Positions 45,262 through 54,595 of a DNA stretch of 64,000 nucleotides are shown here, one piece after another. The notes beneath the pieces are model-generated. The model had not been told where the DNA came from, did no database searches, and was given only the letters and a program-made list of their open reading frames with translations. Source of the stretch: Xanthomonas floridensis. Its GTDB lineage: Bacteria; Pseudomonadota; Gammaproteobacteria; Xanthomonadales; Xanthomonadaceae. Numbering within the stretch: position 1 is the stretch's first letter; every line of letters begins with the position of its first letter. The stretch is taken from the NCBI RefSeq assembly GCF_001642575.1, contig NZ_LXNG01000021.1, positions 1 to 64,000 on the forward strand, written 5' to 3'. The position numbers and the translations under genes are program-made.

Positions 45262-45570
45262 ATGTCGACCGCTGCCCAACCGCTGACCTGGTTCAGACGC
45301 CCCTGGCTGGGCGTGCTGTCGCGCACCCTGGCCGCCATTTTCGGCGGGTATGCGCTGGCCAGCGCCACCAATCTGGTGCTGGCGCTGGTGCTGCCGATGC
45401 CGCGCAGCGAGGCGGTGTTGACCAGCATGCTGCTCGGCATCGTGGTGTGCGCGTGCGCGCCGCTGTGGGCATTTGCCACCGTCAGCGTCTGGCGCGCCTG
45501 GGCCGGCATCGTGGTGCCGGCCGCGCTGCTGTTTGCGCTGGCCGCGTTGCTGCAACGGGGCGCGGCATGA
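45262..45570 (+). CDS. DUF3649 membrane protein (iron-uptake associated)
   Basis: A 102-residue protein with three hydrophobic spans (VLSRTLAAIFGGYALASATNL, VLTSMLLGIVVCACAPLW, WAGIVVPAALLFALAALL), matching the DUF3649 pattern SRxxAAxxGGYALA. The family is found beside PepSY and DUF3325 proteins in iron uptake operons. Its stop overlaps the next start (ATGA). The exact role is unknown. Confidence 0.85.
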   Translation: MSTAAQPLTWFRRPWLGVLSRTLAAIFGGYALASATNLVLALVLPMPRSEAVLTSMLLGIVVCACAPLWAFATVSVWRAWAGIVVPAALLFALAALLQRGAA

Positions 45571-47183
45571 AACAGGGGTTCCGCCAGTCGATGGCCTGGC
45601 TGCACACCTGGACCGGCCTGCTGGTCGGTTGGGTGCTGCTGTTGATCTTCATGGGCGGCACCGCCAGCTATTACCGCGACGAAATCAGCCGCTGGATGCG
45701 CCCGGAGTTGCCCACCACCACGGTGAGCACCGCCACTGCGCTGCGTAGTGCCGAGCAATACCTGCAGACCCACGCAGCCGACGCGCTGAGCTGGAACATT
45801 ACCTTGCCGGATGCGCGCACTCCGGTGGTGAGCATGTACTGGCAAAATCCTGCGCCCGCCGACGGCAAACCGGCCGGGCGCCGGCAGCTGTACGGCAATG
45901 CCATCATCGACCCGGCCACCGGCAAGGAGATCGCCGCGCGCGAGACGCTGGGCGGCGAGTTCTTCTACCGGCTGCATTTCGACCTGCACTACGTGCCGGT
46001 ACTGTGGGCACGCTACATCGTGGGGTTCTGCGCGATGTTCATGCTGGTGGCCATCATCAGCGGGGTGATCACCCACAAGAAGATCTTCAAGGACTTTTTC
46101 ACCTTTCGCCCGGGCAAGGGCCTGCGCTCGTGGCTGGATTTCCATAACGTCAGCGCGGTGACCGCACTGCCGTACCACGCGATGATCACCTACACCGGCA
46201 TCGTGACCTTGATGTTCATGTACTTGCCGTGGGGCATCAAGGCGCGCTATGCCGGCGATGAAATGCGCTTCTACGACGAGTCGGCCAACCGCGTGGCCGA
46301 TACGCGCCAGGCGGCCGGCACACCGGCGCGCATGCTGCCGCTGGAACAGTTCGTGGAGCGCGCGCGCCGCGACCTGCGCGGCGCGCAGATCGGCAACGTG
46401 GCGGTGTCGCTTCCCAACGATGCGCATGCCGCGGTCGGCGTCAGCCAGGTGGCGGCCAGGCTCTCCAACAACGCGCCCTCCATCCTGTACGACGGTGTCA
46501 GCGGCCAACGCCTGCAACGCAGTGGCGCGCCCGGTGGTGCCAGCCAGACGCGCGGGGTGATGGTGGGCCTGCATATCGCCCACTTCGCCGGTCCATGGCT
46601 GCGCGCGTTGTTCTTCGGCTCGGGCCTGCTGGGCTGCCTGATGGTGGCCAGCGGCGTGGTGATGTGGGCGGTGAAAGAACGGCCCAAGCATCTGAAGGCC
46701 GGCCGCATCGGGTTTGGATTGCGCCTGGTCGATGCGCTCAATATCGGTACGGTGGCCGGCTTGCCGATCGCCTTTGCCAGTTTCTTCTGGGCCAACCGGC
46801 TGCTGCCGGTGGCGCTGGACGGGCGCGCGGCGATGGAGGCGCATGTGTTCTTCGCCGCCTGGGCGACGGCGTTGCTGGCAGCCTTCGTGTGGCCGCGACG
46901 GGCGATGTGGAGCTGGCAGCTGTATGCGGGCGCAGCGCTCCTGGCGCTGATTCCGCTTCTCAATGCCGTGACCACCGATGTCCACCTGGGCGTGACCTTG
47001 CCGGCCGGGCAATGGGCACTGGCCGGGGTCGACCTGGTCTGCCTGGGCCTGGGCGTGTGCCTGGGCAGTGCCGGCTGGCGCCTGCAGCATTGGACCGCGC
47101 CGCAGTCGGCCGCCGCACGCCGCCAGCGCGCGGCCGTATCACCCGCTGCGCAGAGCAACGTGCCGGTGCAGGAAGGCGCATGA
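45567..47183 (+). CDS. PepSY-associated membrane protein
   Basis: The 538-residue inner-membrane protein begins MKQGFRQSMAWLHTWTGLLVGWVLLLIFMGGTASYYRDEI, with the HTWTGL motif of PepSY_TM proteins (residues 1-40, quoted as the HTWTGLLVGW core). It has a large periplasmic domain, a YRLHFDLHYVP segment, further spans with SGVITHKKIFKDFFTFRPGKG and LDFHNVSAVTALPYHAMITYTG, and a C-terminal cluster of spans. Conserved His residues suggest heme binding and electron transfer to iron-siderophore. It overlaps both neighbours by ATGA and lies in the Fur-like controlled operon. Confidence 0.9.
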   Translation: MKQGFRQSMAWLHTWTGLLVGWVLLLIFMGGTASYYRDEISRWMRPELPTTTVSTATALRSAEQYLQTHAADALSWNITLPDARTPVVSMYWQNPAPADGKPAGRRQLYGNAIIDPATGKEIAARETLGGEFFYRLHFDLHYVPVLWARYIVGFCAMFMLVAIISGVITHKKIFKDFFTFRPGKGLRSWLDFHNVSAVTALPYHAMITYTGIVTLMFMYLPWGIKARYAGDEMRFYDESANRVADTRQAAGTPARMLPLEQFVERARRDLRGAQIGNVAVSLPNDAHAAVGVSQVAARLSNNAPSILYDGVSGQRLQRSGAPGGASQTRGVMVGLHIAHFAGPWLRALFFGSGLLGCLMVASGVVMWAVKERPKHLKAGRIGFGLRLVDALNIGTVAGLPIAFASFFWANRLLPVALDGRAAMEAHVFFAAWATALLAAFVWPRRAMWSWQLYAGAALLALIPLLNAVTTDVHLGVTLPAGQWALAGVDLVCLGLGVCLGSAGWRLQHWTAPQSAAARRQRAAVSPAAQSNVPVQEGA

Positions 47184-47515
47184 ACGTCGTGCTGTTGCTG
47201 GCGCTGAATTTTTCCGGTTTTGCCGCGTTGTGCCTGGCGATGGAAAAGCATCAGCACGAGGTGCGTGGCCGCGGCCTGGGCACTCCGCGCACGCGTCAGT
47301 TGCGGGTGGTGGGCTGGCTGCTGTTGCTGCTCACCTTTGGCCTGGCCGTGCACGCGCAGGGTTGGGGCATCGGGCCGGTGCTGTGGCTGGGCAGCCTGAC
47401 CGCGGCCGCGGCCGTGCTGGCACTGTGGCTGCTGCCGTATCGGCGTGGCCTGATCCTGCCGGCGGCACTCATCGCGCCGGTGCTGGCGGGCATGGCGCAG
47501 CTGCTGCCAGGTTGA
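47180..47515 (+). CDS. DUF3325 membrane protein
   Basis: The 111-residue product has three hydrophobic spans and matches DUF3325 (ALNFSGFAALCLAMEKHQHEV; LLLLLTFGLAVHAQGWGIGPV). It is the last gene of the iron-type operon, overlapping the PepSY gene by ATGA. No function is known. Confidence 0.85.
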   Translation: MNVVLLLALNFSGFAALCLAMEKHQHEVRGRGLGTPRTRQLRVVGWLLLLLTFGLAVHAQGWGIGPVLWLGSLTAAAAVLALWLLPYRRGLILPAALIAPVLAGMAQLLPG

Positions 47516-47716
47516 GCCCCTCGCGACGGCGTCGCGGCCGCGGTGGCGTTGTGCCGGGATGCGCGATGCCTGTGCACGCTTGCCCTCGCTGTGCGGACGG
47601 ACACGCCAGGCAATCGTCCAAGCCTGGAGGACGGCGTACTGGTCGCAGCGCAGCTGCAGATGCCACACGCGATAGTCGGCACGCACCCAGCAGCTGTGGT
47701 GCATGCGATGCAACGG

Positions 47717-48244
47717 CTACACCGCAGTCGGCGGGTCACCCCAGCTGCGCCCATCGCGTGGCAGGCGGCCGTCATCGAGCACGCGCAGCACCTGGTCGGG
47801 CTGCAGCATGTCCAGAAACAGCGCCACGTTGACGCCATCCGGCAATGCCATGCTGGGGAAGATCACCCCGGGAATCTGCGCCTCGCGCAGCAGGTCGCCG
47901 AGCACCCAGCTCACCGGTTCGACCTTGTTGACCAGGGCCTTGCGCCAGTCGTCGGTCCAGTCGGCCCATAGCGCGTCCCAATCCGAGTCCAGCAGACGCA
48001 GGTCGGCCAGCGCCGGAAGCTGCGCGGCATAACTGACCAGCGTAAATGGCGGCAGGAACGGCGCAGCCTGCGCATATTCGGCCGCTGCGGTATCCAGCTG
48101 CAGCGACAGGTACAGCGCCGGCTGGCCGAAGCGATTGAAGCGCCCGCCCGAGCGTGCAGCGCCGGCGCCACTCAACGGCTCGGCGGCCCAGCGTGGCGTG
48201 AAGGCGCGATATAGCGTGCAGTGCGCCGGGGCGCTCAGCTTCAA
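47717..48244 (-). CDS. RES-domain toxin (NAD+ phosphorylase type; TTG start)
   Basis: The 175-residue product has the RES signature: YRAFTPRWAAEPLSGAGAARSGGRFNRFGQPALYLSLQLDTAAAEYAQ (positions 12-59; key Arg, Gly-Gly-Arg, Tyr, Ser and Glu residues present). RES toxins degrade NAD+. The start is TTG 48244, whose TTGA overlaps the stop of the upstream antitoxin gene, so translation is coupled. It forms a standard Xre-RES toxin-antitoxin pair. Confidence 0.9.
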   Translation of the reverse strand: MKLSAPAHCTLYRAFTPRWAAEPLSGAGAARSGGRFNRFGQPALYLSLQLDTAAAEYAQAAPFLPPFTLVSYAAQLPALADLRLLDSDWDALWADWTDDWRKALVNKVEPVSWVLGDLLREAQIPGVIFPSMALPDGVNVALFLDMLQPDQVLRVLDDGRLPRDGRSWGDPPTAV

Positions 48245-48615
48245 CCAGCCGCTCCGGCGGCCACGGTGCGCAGGTAGGTCAGCGCATCATCGGTGCGGCC
48301 CTGCTTGACCACTTCGAGCAAGGTGGCGAATTCGAATGCGGGGATCGGGGTGTTCTTCAGATGGAAGACCAGCTGGCGCTCGTCCGGCTGGATCTGCGCC
48401 ATGGCCACCAGCAACCGCGACAGGTTGCGCAACAGATCCTGCACGCGCGGGCTTTCCGGATGCACGCGCAGGCTGTTGCGGTGTACGCCAGCCAGCTCGG
48501 CCAGCTCCTGCTGCGACAGCTCCAGCAGGCCGGCCATGGCCGAAGGCGACAGGATCGTGCGGTCGGGCGCGCGCAACCGCTCGGTCAGGGACAGGGGATT
48601 GAGGACGGCGACCAT
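48241..48615 (-). CDS. Xre/MbcA/ParS-type antitoxin
   Basis: The 124-residue protein has a helix-turn-helix region (LELSQQELAELAGVHRNSLRVHPESPRVQDLLRNLSRLL, about 30-70) and a C-terminal MbcA/ParS/Xre domain ending FEFATLLEVVKQGRTDDALTYLRTV. It neutralises the RES toxin encoded directly downstream and probably represses the operon through the upstream TGCACA repeats. ATG 48615 is preferred to the longer frame from 48669, which would run through the operator. Confidence 0.88.
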   Translation of the reverse strand: MVAVLNPLSLTERLRAPDRTILSPSAMAGLLELSQQELAELAGVHRNSLRVHPESPRVQDLLRNLSRLLVAMAQIQPDERQLVFHLKNTPIPAFEFATLLEVVKQGRTDDALTYLRTVAAGAAG

Positions 48616-48635
48616 GTAGGTGCTCGGACAGGGGG

Positions 48636-48664
48636 TGTGCACAGTATATGCACAGTCATGCACA
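48636..48664 (-). promoter_or_regulatory. Candidate operator of the Res-Xre pair: three TGCACA repeats
   Basis: TGCACA occurs at 48638-48643, 48649-48654 and 48659-48664, at 11- and 10-base spacing (one helix turn). The first is part of a TGTGCACA palindrome. The cluster lies 20-50 bases upstream of the antitoxin start, where an autoregulatory site is expected. Confidence 0.65.
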
Positions 48665-48711
48665 TCCATCCAGCACAGTGCGGCGCCCGGTCAGTGCAGT
48701 GTCAGATCTGC

Positions 48712-49320
48712 TTACTTGGCCCCCACTGCACGCAAACAGAAGCCGCAGATCGCTTCCACCAGCTGTTCTCCCTGCTGCGGGTCGCCGCGGCTGGGCGCGA
48801 TCGGCCCAACCAGGGCCTCGGTAAAGGCACCAACGATGCAGGCCGCCGCGGCATCCAGGGACTGTTCGGGAAATTCTCCGGCCGCCACGCCTTCGGCCAG
48901 CAATTGCCGAAACACCTCACCGAACAGGCGGCGGCCCCGGATACGCTCGGCGTCCACCTCGCTTTCCACCGGCTCGGCAATGAAGGCGTAGGCCAGCGCC
49001 GGCCCGGCCAGCGCGCGCCGGACGAAGGTGGCGATGGCGCCGCGCAGGCGCTCGCTCGCCGGGGCCTGGGTGCTGGCAAGGGCACGCAGGATGGTCATCT
49101 CGCGCTGCACGGCGGCATTCAAAACTTCCACGAACAGCTCGGCTTTGGACGGGAAATGCCGATAAATCTGCCCGGTTGAAACGCCGGCGGCGGCAGCCAC
49201 TGCGGTGATCGGGGCATTGCGGTAGCCACCCTCGGCAATCAGCACCCGCGCCGCCTGCAGGATGCGTTCGCGATTGCCGGCCAGGCGTTCTTCCATCAGG
49301 GCGGAGCGTCGATAAGCCAT
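48712..49320 (-). CDS. TetR-family regulator, divergent from the liu operon
   Basis: A 202-residue TetR regulator: N-terminal helix-turn-helix NRERILQAARVLIAEGGYRNAPITAVAAAAGVSTGQIYRHFPSKAEL (about 16-62), then a ligand domain. It is divergent from the isovaleryl-CoA dehydrogenase gene with 128 bases between, so it probably represses the leucine/isovalerate operon in response to an acyl-CoA, in place of the MerR-type LiuR of Pseudomonas. The start aligns with family N-termini. Confidence 0.88.
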   Translation of the reverse strand: MAYRRSALMEERLAGNRERILQAARVLIAEGGYRNAPITAVAAAAGVSTGQIYRHFPSKAELFVEVLNAAVQREMTILRALASTQAPASERLRGAIATFVRRALAGPALAYAFIAEPVESEVDAERIRGRRLFGEVFRQLLAEGVAAGEFPEQSLDAAAACIVGAFTEALVGPIAPSRGDPQQGEQLVEAICGFCLRAVGAK

Positions 49321-49334
49321 GGTCTGATTCTGGG

Positions 49335-49347
49335 TTCAATAGTTGAA
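49335..49347. promoter_or_regulatory. Candidate TetR operator in the liu promoter
   Basis: TTCAATAGTTGAA (49335-49347) has perfect 5-base arms around TAG. A further GTTCA half-site follows at about 49353. It lies 15 bases from the TetR start in the A/T-rich divergent region, a usual operator position. Confidence 0.55.
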
Positions 49348-49448
49348 TTTTAGTTCACTTTTTTGTTGCAGACCGCTAGGCTGCTCACATCCGCCGCGCG
49401 GCTCGCCCGCTCCCACCCGGCACGTCCCGATCCTTGTGGAGTCGCTGC

Positions 49449-50612
49449 ATGCATGTGCCGTCCTTGAATTTCGAGCTTGGCGAAGAGATCGACCTGCTGC
49501 GCGAAAGCGTAGCCGCCTTCGCCAGCCACCACATCGCCCCGCTCGCCGCCGCGGCCGATCACGACAACGTCTTCCCCGCGCAGCTGTGGCGGCTGTTCGG
49601 TGAGCAGGGTCTGCTCGGGCTCACCGTGGAAGAAGACTACGGCGGCAGCGGCATGGGTTACCTGGCGCATGTGGTGGCCATGGAAGAGATCTCGCGCGCC
49701 GGTGGTGCCATCGGGCTGTCGTATGGCGCGCATTCCAATCTGTGCCTCAACCAGTTGCGCAAGAATGCCAGCCATGAGCAGAAGCAACGCTACCTGCCCA
49801 AGCTGTGCACCGGCGAGCATGTGGGCGCGCTGGCGATGAGCGAAGCCGGCTCCGGCTCGGACGTGGTGTCGATGAAGCTGCGCGCCGATGCGCGCGGCGA
49901 CCGCTTCGTGCTCAACGGCAGCAAGATGTGGATCACCAACGGCCCCGACGCCGACGTGCTGGTGGTGTACGCCAAGACCGACCCGGACGCCGGCGCGCGC
50001 GGCATCACCGCCTTCATCGTCGAGAAGGGCATGCCCGGATTTTCGACCGCGCAAAAGCTGGACAAGCTGGGCATGCGCGGCTCCAACACCTGCGAGCTTG
50101 TGTTCACCGATTGCGAAGTGCCGGCCGAGAACGTGCTGGGCACGCTCAACGGCGGCGTGCGCGTGTTGATGTCCGGGCTGGACTTCGAACGCGTGGTGCT
50201 GGCCGGCGGGCCACTTGGGCTGATGGCCGCAGCAATGGACGTGGTGCTGCCCTACGTGCACGAGCGCAAGCAGTTTGGCGAACCGATCGGCACCTTCCAG
50301 CTGATGCAGGCCAAGCTGGCCGACATGTACGTGGGCCTCAATGCCTGCCGCGCGTATGTGTATGCGGTGGCGCGCGCCTGCGATGCCGGGCGGACCACGC
50401 GCCAGGATGCGGCTGGCGCGATCCTGTACGCCGCCGAAAAAGCCACCTGGCTGACCGGCCAGGCGATCCAGGTGCTGGGCGGCAACGGCTATATCAATGA
50501 GTACCCCACCGGGCGCTTGTGGCGCGACGCCAAGTTGTACGAGATCGGCGCCGGCACCTCGGAGATCCGCCGCATGCTGATCGGCCGCGAGCTGTTCGAA
50601 CGCACTGCCTGA
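49449..50612 (+). CDS. liuA: Isovaleryl-CoA dehydrogenase
   Basis: A 387-residue acyl-CoA dehydrogenase with the isovaleryl-specific placement of the catalytic Glu (Glu247 in [17 protein letters not shown]), rather than the usual C-terminal site. Other marks: [28 protein letters not shown], and the FAD-binding [35 protein letters not shown] region (345-380). It oxidises isovaleryl-CoA to methylcrotonyl-CoA in leucine catabolism. GGAG 9 bases before ATG 49449 supports the start. The next gene follows after 10 bases. Confidence 0.94.
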   Translation: MHVPSLNFELGEEIDLLRESVAAFASHHIAPLAAAADHDNVFPAQLWRLFGEQGLLGLTVEEDYGGSGMGYLAHVVAMEEISRAGGAIGLSYGAHSNLCLNQLRKNASHEQKQRYLPKLCTGEHVGALAMSEAGSGSDVVSMKLRADARGDRFVLNGSKMWITNGPDADVLVVYAKTDPDAGARGITAFIVEKGMPGFSTAQKLDKLGMRGSNTCELVFTDCEVPAENVLGTLNGGVRVLMSGLDFERVVLAGGPLGLMAAAMDVVLPYVHERKQFGEPIGTFQLMQAKLADMYVGLNACRAYVYAVARACDAGRTTRQDAAGAILYAAEKATWLTGQAIQVLGGNGYINEYPTGRLWRDAKLYEIGAGTSEIRRMLIGRELFERTA

Positions 50613-50622
50613 CGGAGCCACC

Positions 50623-52233
50623 ATGAGCGTGATCACCAGCCAGCTGCAGGTCAGCAGCGACAGCTTTCAGGCCAATGCCGCGGCCATGCGCGCGGTGGTG
50701 GAGGATCTGCGCCGCACGCTGACGCAGGCCGCGCTCGGCGGCAGCGACGCCGCACGCGCCAAGCACACTGCGCGCGGCAAGTTGCTGGTGCGCGAGCGTA
50801 TCGATGCGCTGCTCGATGCCGGCAGCGCCTTGCTGGAAATCGCGCCACTGGCCGCGCACGGCATGTACGACGACCAGGTACCCTGCGCCGGCGTAGTGGC
50901 CGGCATTGGCCGCGTGTCCGGTGTGGAATGCGTGATCGTGGCCAACGATGCCACCGTCAAGGGCGGCACCTATTACCCGATGACGGTGAAGAAACACCTG
51001 CGTGCGCAGGAGATTGCACAACAGAACCGGTTGCCGTGCATCTATCTGGTCGATTCCGGCGGCGCATTCCTGCCGTTGCAGGATGAAGTCTTCCCCGATC
51101 GCGACCACTTCGGGCGCATCTTCTACAACCAGGCAAACCTGTCGGCGCAGGGCATTCCGCAGATCGCCTGCGTCATGGGCTCGTGCACCGCTGGCGGTGC
51201 GTATGTGCCGGCAATGAGCGATGAAACGGTGATCGTGCGCGAACAGGGCACGATCTTTCTCGGCGGCCCGCCATTGGTCAAGGCCGCCACCGGCGAGGAA
51301 GTCAGCGCCGAGGAGCTGGGCGGTGCCGATGTGCACACACGCATCTCCGGAGTAGCCGATCACTTCGCCGACAACGATCTGCAGGCGCTGGCCCGGGTGC
51401 GCGCGATCATTGCCCAGCTCAACTGGCGCAAGCCGGCTGCCACGCTGGCGCTGCAGGCACCGCTACCGCCGCGGCATGCCGCCGACGAAGTGTATGGAGT
51501 GATTCCTGCCGACACGCGCAAACCCTTCGACGTGCGCGAGGTGATCGCCCGCATCGTCGACGACTCGCAGTTCGACGAATTCAAGCCACGCTACGGCAGC
51601 ACCCTGGTCACCGGCTTTGCGCATCTGCACGGCTACCCGGTGGGCATCATCGCCAATAACGGCATCCTGTTTTCCGAGTCCGCGCTCAAGGGCGCGCACT
51701 TCATCGAGCTGTGCACGCAGCGCGGTATTCCGCTGGTGTTCCTGCAGAACATCACCGGCTTCATGGTCGGGCGCAAATACGAACATGGCGGCATCGCCAA
51801 GGACGGGGCCAAGCTGGTGATGGCGGTGGCCTGTGCCAAGGTGCCCAAGTTCACAGTGGTGATCGGCGGCTCGTTCGGTGCGGGCAACTACGGCATGTGC
51901 GGCCGCGCGTATTCGCCCAATTTCCTGTGGATGTGGCCGAACGCCCGCATCGGCGTGATGGGCGGCGAACAGGCCGCCAGCGTATTGGCCACGGTGCGCC
52001 GCGATGGCATCGAAGCCAAGGGCGGCACGTGGTCGGGCGACGACGAAGACGCCTTCAAGGCGCCGATCCGCGCGCAGTTCGAGCAGCAGGGACATCCGTA
52101 CTACGCCAGTGCACGGCTGTGGGACGACGGCATCATCGACCCAGCCGATACCCGCCGCGTGTTGGGGCTGGGCCTGTCGGCTGCGTTGAATGCGCCGATC
52201 GAGCCCACGCGGTTTGGCGTGTTCCGGATGTGA
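50623..52233 (+). CDS. liuB: Methylcrotonyl-CoA carboxylase carboxyltransferase subunit
   Basis: The 536-residue beta subunit has the carboxyltransferase features [59 protein letters not shown] (positions 206-245), [31 protein letters not shown], and [39 protein letters not shown] (positions 408-446). These match MCC-beta rather than propionyl-CoA carboxylase. It works with the biotin carboxylase encoded 232 bases downstream; a hydratase gene usually found between them is absent. Confidence 0.95.
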   Translation: MSVITSQLQVSSDSFQANAAAMRAVVEDLRRTLTQAALGGSDAARAKHTARGKLLVRERIDALLDAGSALLEIAPLAAHGMYDDQVPCAGVVAGIGRVSGVECVIVANDATVKGGTYYPMTVKKHLRAQEIAQQNRLPCIYLVDSGGAFLPLQDEVFPDRDHFGRIFYNQANLSAQGIPQIACVMGSCTAGGAYVPAMSDETVIVREQGTIFLGGPPLVKAATGEEVSAEELGGADVHTRISGVADHFADNDLQALARVRAIIAQLNWRKPAATLALQAPLPPRHAADEVYGVIPADTRKPFDVREVIARIVDDSQFDEFKPRYGSTLVTGFAHLHGYPVGIIANNGILFSESALKGAHFIELCTQRGIPLVFLQNITGFMVGRKYEHGGIAKDGAKLVMAVACAKVPKFTVVIGGSFGAGNYGMCGRAYSPNFLWMWPNARIGVMGGEQAASVLATVRRDGIEAKGGTWSGDDEDAFKAPIRAQFEQQGHPYYASARLWDDGIIDPADTRRVLGLGLSAALNAPIEPTRFGVFRM

Positions 52234-52465
52234 GCAGGACGCTGCGAAGCCGGGCACGGCGCACGCAGGCGCGTGATTCGATCTGCATCGTTGCATGGCC
52301 TCTGGCGCAGGTGCGCAGCTGTTCCGAGCCATTGCCAGCACATGCGATCAAGCTGGAGGCATGCCACAGCAACACCCGGCCCCTCACGCACAACCACCCA
52401 CTTTCAATCGCACCACCTGAGTGCACGACCAACCGCCACGCCGGCGCTGTGCAGAGACCGAACCG

Positions 52466-54493
52466 ATGACCCAGCAGCCTTCCATCGCCACCCCGCGCCA
52501 GCGGCCGTTCGACAAGATCCTGATCGCCAATCGTGGCGAGATCGCCTGCCGTGTCATCGCCACCTGCCGCCGGCTGGGCATTGCCACCGTGGCGGTGTAC
52601 TCCGATGCCGACCGCAACGCGCGGCATGTGCGGCTGGCCGATGAGGCCATCCATCTCGGCGCCGCGCCGGCGCAACAGAGTTACCTGCGCAGCGAGGCGA
52701 TCCTGGAGGCCGCACGCGCCAGCGGTGCGCAGGCGATCCATCCCGGCTATGGGTTTCTTTCGGAAAACGCCGGCTTCGCCGATGCCTGCGCCCAGGCAGG
52801 CATCGTCTTCATCGGCCCGCCGGCAACCGCGATCCACGCGATGGGCGACAAGAGCGCCGCCAAGGCGCTGATGCAGCGCGCCGGCGTGCCGTTGACGCCC
52901 GGCTACCACGGCGACGAACAGGCGCCGGATTTCCTGCGCGCCCAAGCCGATGCCATCGGCTATCCGGTGCTGATCAAGGCCAGCGCCGGCGGCGGAGGCA
53001 AGGGCATGCGCCGGGTGGATGCCAGCGCCGACTTCGCGCCGGCATTGGCCAGCTGCCAGCGCGAAGCGCAATCGGCGTTCGGCAATGCGCATGTGCTGGT
53101 GGAAAAATATGTCGAGCGTCCGCGTCACATCGAGATCCAGGTGTTTGGCGATACGCAGGGCGAGGTGGTGTATCTGTTCGAACGCGACTGCTCGGTGCAG
53201 CGCCGTCATCAAAAGGTTCTGGAAGAAGCACCCGCACCCGGCATGACACAGGAACGCCGCGCCGCGATGGGCAAGGCGGCGGTGGATGCCGCACGCGCGG
53301 TGGACTATGTCGGCGCAGGCACGGTGGAGTTCATCGCCGGCCCGGATGGCGATTTCTATTTCATGGAAATGAACACCCGCCTGCAGGTGGAGCACCCGGT
53401 GACCGAGTTGATCACCGGCACCGATCTGGTGGAGTGGCAGTTGCGCGTGGCCGCCGGAGAGCCGGTGCCGCGCCGCCAGCATGAGCTTGAGATCAATGGG
53501 CATGCACTGGAAGCGCGGCTGTATGCCGAAGATGCCGACCGCGGTTTCCTGCCCTCCACCGGCACCTTGCGCCAGCTGCAGTTGCCGGCTACCGATGCGC
53601 ATGTACGTCTGGATGCCGGCGTCGAACAGGGCGACACCATCAGTCCGTACTACGACCCGATGATTGCCAAGCTGATCGTCTGGGATGTCGATCGCCCCGC
53701 CGCGCTGGCCCGCATGCGCACTGCGCTGGCGCAGGTACACGCCGTCGGTGTCACCACCAACAGCGCCTTTCTTGCGCGGCTGATCGACACCGCATCGTTC
53801 GCATCCGCCGACCTGGATACCGGCTTGATCGAACGCGAGCAGGCGGCGCTGTTCCCGGCTACGGTGGCACCGGATCAGGCCTGGTGGTGTCTCGCCGCCG
53901 TCCTGATCGCCGCTGCGCTACCCAAGCCCGCGGCCGATCCGGCCGATCCGTTTTCGCCCTGGCAGGCCGGCGATGGCTGGCGGGTCGGTGCGCATGCGGC
54001 GCATCGCGTGCAGCTGGAAGCCGCCGGCGAGCGCCGCGACCTCGGCGTCCGCCGGGACGGCGACGCTTGGCAGGTGACGCAGGCAGGCCATACCCACACG
54101 CTGCGCTACCACGCGCAGAACCAACACATCCGCGTGGAAGTGGATGGCCGGCAATGGCATGTGCAGGCACTGCACGATGGCACCACGCTGACCTTGATCG
54201 GTACCACGCAGCGGGCAGTCTTCCATCACCACGACGCACTGATCGAGGCCGATCAGCCCGCGCACGACGCCGGCGGGCTGACGGCACCGATGCCCGGCCG
54301 CATCGTCTCGCTGGTGGCCCCTGTCGACCAGCCGGTCAGCCGCGGACAGGCACTGGTGGTGCTGGAAGCGATGAAGATGGAGCACACCTTGCACGCTCCC
54401 AGCGACGGCACGGTGCAGGCCTATCTGGTGGCCGAAGGCGATCTGGTCGCCGATGGCGCCTTGTTGGTGGAATTTGTGTCCGCGAAAGCGTAG
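52466..54493 (+). CDS. liuD: Methylcrotonyl-CoA carboxylase biotin-containing subunit
   Basis: The 675-residue alpha subunit has the biotin carboxylase domain (KILIANRGEIACRVI, HPGYGFLSENAGFADAC, KASAGGGGKGMRRVD, FFMEMNTRLQVEHPVTELITGTDLVEWQ region) and a C-terminal biotinyl domain with the attachment Lys in VLEAMKMEHTL. A second in-frame ATG lies upstream (52421), but the N-terminal similarity starts at RPFDKILIANRG, so ATG 52466 is preferred. It is the last liu gene here. Confidence 0.95.
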   Translation: MTQQPSIATPRQRPFDKILIANRGEIACRVIATCRRLGIATVAVYSDADRNARHVRLADEAIHLGAAPAQQSYLRSEAILEAARASGAQAIHPGYGFLSENAGFADACAQAGIVFIGPPATAIHAMGDKSAAKALMQRAGVPLTPGYHGDEQAPDFLRAQADAIGYPVLIKASAGGGGKGMRRVDASADFAPALASCQREAQSAFGNAHVLVEKYVERPRHIEIQVFGDTQGEVVYLFERDCSVQRRHQKVLEEAPAPGMTQERRAAMGKAAVDAARAVDYVGAGTVEFIAGPDGDFYFMEMNTRLQVEHPVTELITGTDLVEWQLRVAAGEPVPRRQHELEINGHALEARLYAEDADRGFLPSTGTLRQLQLPATDAHVRLDAGVEQGDTISPYYDPMIAKLIVWDVDRPAALARMRTALAQVHAVGVTTNSAFLARLIDTASFASADLDTGLIEREQAALFPATVAPDQAWWCLAAVLIAAALPKPAADPADPFSPWQAGDGWRVGAHAAHRVQLEAAGERRDLGVRRDGDAWQVTQAGHTHTLRYHAQNQHIRVEVDGRQWHVQALHDGTTLTLIGTTQRAVFHHHDALIEADQPAHDAGGLTAPMPGRIVSLVAPVDQPVSRGQALVVLEAMKMEHTLHAPSDGTVQAYLVAEGDLVADGALLVEFVSAKA

Positions 54494-54595
54494 CCCCGCC
54501 CGGCAGGGTGACCAACGGCACGTCCGCACGCGTTGGTACTGCACGTAGCGTGGCCGGATCGGCTGGATTGGCCGCGATTCCCACCGGAGGCTTTC

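Noticed and set aside
48241-48669. Longer start for the Xre antitoxin at 48669
   Set aside because: It would translate the TGCACA operator repeats. The ATG at 48615 begins the conserved part.
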